From Pseudomonadota bacterium (lineage in GTDB: Bacteria; Pseudomonadota; Gammaproteobacteria; Burkholderiales; Burkholderiaceae_C), in assembly GCA_021815805.1 (NCBI GenBank), contig JAKAZQ010000004.1, forward strand, positions 62,001 to 126,000: a stretch of DNA of 64,000 bases, written 5' to 3'. Each line of letters starts with the position of its first letter. The stretch's first letter is position 1. A program made the position numbers and the translations under genes. Below, one piece after another: positions 61,739-64,000 of the stretch. The notes under the pieces were generated by a model that had not been told where the DNA came from, searched no databases, and was given only the letters and a program-made list of their open reading frames with translations.

Positions 61739-63028
61739 ATGCACGAACACGCCCTGCGCCAGCAACTGCACAACGAAATCCACGCCCGCCCGTTCGAGCG
61801 TCTGTCGGCGCCCGCCCTGGTCAGTCATATGGCGTTCCTCGCCGACGCGGCGCAGCAGGCGCAGGCGCACGAGCACCTGTGTCGCCTGCTCGACGACCAC
61901 CACCTGCCGCGCCCGGCGGCCGACAGCAGCTTCTATTCGGCCCAGGTCGGCCCGGTGCGCCTGCGCTGGGAGCGCCACGGCGAGTTCGTCTCGTACACCG
62001 TGATCCGCCCGGGCCTGCCCGAGGCGGCGTCCGAGTGGTTCGCGGGCACGGCCGCGCTGGCGCTGTCCGAAAGCTGGCGCAAGGCGATTCCCGGCGCGCT
62101 GTTGTGCGCCATCCATGTCGCGCTGCCGGCGGAGATCGCCGCCAGCCGCGACTGGGCGGCCGGCGATCTCGACGCCGTGCTCGACGCCGAGGCGCTGGTC
62201 GCCTCCGAGGTGGCCGATGCGCAGGCGCGGGTGTTCAGCGACCTGCACATCCACGCCGACGGCTTCGCCCGCTTTGTCGTGCTGACGCGCGAGATCTCGG
62301 CGCGCCGGCGCGGGCGGCTGGTGCAACGCCTGCTGGAAATCGAGACCTACCGCCTGCTGGCCCTGCTGACACTGCCGGTGGCACGCTCCATCGGCCCGCA
62401 ACTCGCCGGCTTCGAGCGTGAACTCGCCCAGATCATGGACGCCATCCGCAGCGCGGAGGGCGAGCGCGACCGCCCGACCCTCGAGCAGCTCTCGCGCCTG
62501 GCGTCGGCGGTCGAAGGGCTGTACGCCCAGCATCACGCGCGGTTCACGGCGGCGGCGGCCTACTACGATCTGGTCGGCCGTCGCATCCAGGATCTGCACG
62601 AAGTGCCGTTCGGCGGGCTGCAGTCCATCGGCCAGTTCATGGATCGGCGGCTCAGCCCGGCCATGCAGACCTGCGCCCACACGGCGCGTCGCCTGCAAGG
62701 CCTGTCCGAGCGCATCTCCCGCTGCTCCAACCTGCTGCGCACGCGTGTCGAAGTCCAGATGCAGCAACAGAACCGCGAACTGCTGGCCTCGATGAACCGG
62801 CGCCAGTCGCTGCAACTGCGCCTGCAGCAGACGGTCGAGGGCCTGTCGGTGGCGGCGATCACCTATTACACGTCGTCGCTCGTCGGGCACCTGTGCGCGG
62901 CCGCGCAACCCTGGCTGCACATCGACCCGGAGGTGGCGCAGGGTTGGTCCATTCCGGGTCTCGCGCTGCTGGTATGGCTGGGGCTGCGACGCGCCCACCG
63001 CCACCTGATGGGCGCCGAGGGCTCCTGA
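61739..63028 (+). CDS. DUF3422 family membrane-anchored protein
   Basis: About 429 residues. The family begins near LRQQLHNEIHARPFERLSAPALVSHMAF, then a long helical region (QIMDAIRSAEGERDRPTLEQLSRL; QLRLQQTVEGLSVAAITYYTSSL) and C-terminal transmembrane segments ending GLALLVWLGLRRAHRHL. Role unknown. The start is uncertain: 61739 fits the family, 61685 is the next upstream ATG. Confidence 0.85.
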   Translation: MHEHALRQQLHNEIHARPFERLSAPALVSHMAFLADAAQQAQAHEHLCRLLDDHHLPRPAADSSFYSAQVGPVRLRWERHGEFVSYTVIRPGLPEAASEWFAGTAALALSESWRKAIPGALLCAIHVALPAEIAASRDWAAGDLDAVLDAEALVASEVADAQARVFSDLHIHADGFARFVVLTREISARRRGRLVQRLLEIETYRLLALLTLPVARSIGPQLAGFERELAQIMDAIRSAEGERDRPTLEQLSRLASAVEGLYAQHHARFTAAAAYYDLVGRRIQDLHEVPFGGLQSIGQFMDRRLSPAMQTCAHTARRLQGLSERISRCSNLLRTRVEVQMQQQNRELLASMNRRQSLQLRLQQTVEGLSVAAITYYTSSLVGHLCAAAQPWLHIDPEVAQGWSIPGLALLVWLGLRRAHRHLMGAEGS

Positions 63029-63049
63029 CGCGCACGCCCGCGTGCTGCG

Positions 63050-63799
63050 TCAGGCGGCGGGCGGCGAGCCGACGCGCTGGCGCAGCGCCTCGAACACGCA
63101 CACGCCGGCCGCCACCGAGACGTTCAGACTGTCCACGTTGCCCAGCATGGGGATGCGCACCAGCAGGTCGCAGCTCTCGCGCACCAGGCGGCGCAGGCCG
63201 CTGCCCTCGGCACCCAGCACCAGCGCCGTCGGCTCGCGCAGATCGCAGGCATACAGGCTCGCGTCGGCCTCGCCCGCCATGCCCACGACCCGCACGCCGC
63301 GTTCGCGCAAACCGTTCAGCGCGCGCGCCATGTTGGTGACCATGAGATACGGCACGGTGTCGGCCGCGCCGCTCGCCACCTTGGCCACCACCGGGGTGAG
63401 TCCGACCGCTCGATCCTTCGGCGCGAACACCGCATGCACACCGGCCGCATCGGCACTGCGCAGGATGGCCCCGAGGTTGTGCGGATCGGTCACGCCATCG
63501 AGCCCGAGCAGCAACGGCGTGCCCGCCACGGCGTCGAGCACCGCGTCCAGGGTGGCGGCCTGCGCCAGCGCCTCGACCCGCGCCACCACGCCCTGATGGC
63601 GGCGATCGCCGACCAGGGCATCCAGGCGCGGCGCGTCCACCGACTGCACGGTCAGCGCGGCCTGTTCGGCGCGCGCCAGCAACTGGCGCATGCGGGCATC
63701 GTGGCGCGACCCGTCGACCAGCAGTTCGCGGATGCTCTGCGGGGCGGCGCGCAGGCGCGTGCCCACGGCGTGGAATCCGTACAGAAGTTTCAGGCTCAT
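63050..63799 (-). CDS. rlmB: 23S rRNA (guanosine-2'-O-)-methyltransferase RlmB
   Basis: 249 residues. N-terminal substrate domain ([16 protein letters not shown], then [10 protein letters not shown]) and the SPOUT domain [101 protein letters not shown]. It methylates G2251 of 23S rRNA (E. coli numbering). The ATG at 63799 shares ATGA with the stop of the upstream ABC gene. Confidence 0.95.
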   Translation of the reverse strand: MSLKLLYGFHAVGTRLRAAPQSIRELLVDGSRHDARMRQLLARAEQAALTVQSVDAPRLDALVGDRRHQGVVARVEALAQAATLDAVLDAVAGTPLLLGLDGVTDPHNLGAILRSADAAGVHAVFAPKDRAVGLTPVVAKVASGAADTVPYLMVTNMARALNGLRERGVRVVGMAGEADASLYACDLREPTALVLGAEGSGLRRLVRESCDLLVRIPMLGNVDSLNVSVAAGVCVFEALRQRVGSPPAA

Positions 63800-64000
63800 G
63801 GGCGATTGGGTGCGCTCGGCGCCAGACGCACCACGCGCCCGGCCTGCAATTCCAGCACGACATCGCAACGCGACGCCAGCTGCGGGTCATGGGTCACCAG
63901 CACCAGCGTGGTGCCCTGCTGGCGCTGCAACTCGAACATCAGGTCGATGATGCGCGCACCGGTGGCCGCATCGAGATTGCCCGTCGGCTCGTCGGCCAGC
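63796..64000 (-). CDS. ABC transporter ATP-binding protein, LolD/YbbA type, C-terminal part
   Basis: The window ends inside this gene; only the last 67 codons are present. Walker B / D-loop [14 protein letters not shown] and the switch histidine [15 protein letters not shown] identify an ABC ATPase of the LolD/MacB/YbbA group, with the C-terminal LELQAGRVV. It overlaps rlmB by four bases. Which of these transport systems it serves cannot be told from this fragment. Confidence 0.88.
   Translation of the reverse strand, partial: LADEPTGNLDAATGARIIDLMFELQRQQGTTLVLVTHDPQLASRCDVVLELQAGRVVRLAPSAPNRP

Overview
The window is GC-rich chromosomal DNA whose gene order and protein content point to a betaproteobacterium of the order Burkholderiales. 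The evidence is the long lipid A / outer-membrane biogenesis block (rpsB-tsf-pyrH-frr-uppS-cdsA-dxr-rseP-bamA-skp-lpxD-fabZ-lpxA-lpxB-rnhB), the rpsF-priB-rpsR-rplI-dnaB cluster, the divergent ppsA/ppsR pair, and the alaA-hom-thrC-mobB-moeA-moaD-moaE run. I cannot name a genus. No rRNA, tRNA, CRISPR array, transposase or prophage gene was seen.

Bases 1 to about 14,200 look like an accessory region. It opens with the 5' part of a very large autotransporter (minus strand, runs off the left edge), whose passenger is built from tandem repeats of about 92 residues. Next is an 870-base gene-free stretch with four copies of a 15-17 base inverted-repeat end, probably a non-autonomous mobile-element cluster. 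Then come an RsbQ-like alpha/beta hydrolase overlapping a PAS-GGDEF diguanylate cyclase, and a stand-alone two-module non-ribosomal peptide synthetase with no release domain.

Bases 14,261 to 25,450 hold guaA and guaB, a DUF4124 protein, L-asparaginase divergent from an SOS-box-controlled lexA, an RraA-like protein, a CtaG-like membrane protein, clpB with a readable heat-shock promoter, and a small envelope-protein operon (DUF883, YqjE-like, YqjK-like).

Bases 25,463 to 32,155 encode molybdenum cofactor synthesis and the alanine/threonine branch (alaA, hom, thrC). Bases 32,416 to 38,425 hold an Mth938-like protein, a Bcp peroxiredoxin, a PIN-PhoH ATPase, a GloVer-repeat lipoprotein and a beta-propeller-like exported protein whose 3' ends overlap.

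Bases 38,536 to 46,186 are the replication/ribosome cluster (dnaB, rplI, rpsR, priB, rpsF), ppsA with its divergent regulator ppsR, and a DegV-like protein. From 46,206 to 61,411 nearly every gene lies on the minus strand in a tightly packed run, many joined by ATGA-type overlaps, which takes ribosomal protein S2 and EF-Ts through isoprenoid, phospholipid and lipid A synthesis and BAM assembly. The right edge has a DUF3422 protein, rlmB, and the 3' end of a LolD/YbbA-type ABC ATPase.

The strongest candidate for a little-described system is the RsbQ-type receptor plus PAS-GGDEF pair, which looks like the Bacillus RsbQ-RsbP energy-stress module rewired to cyclic di-GMP. The orphan NRPS and the repeat-rich autotransporter beside it are the other accessory features of note.
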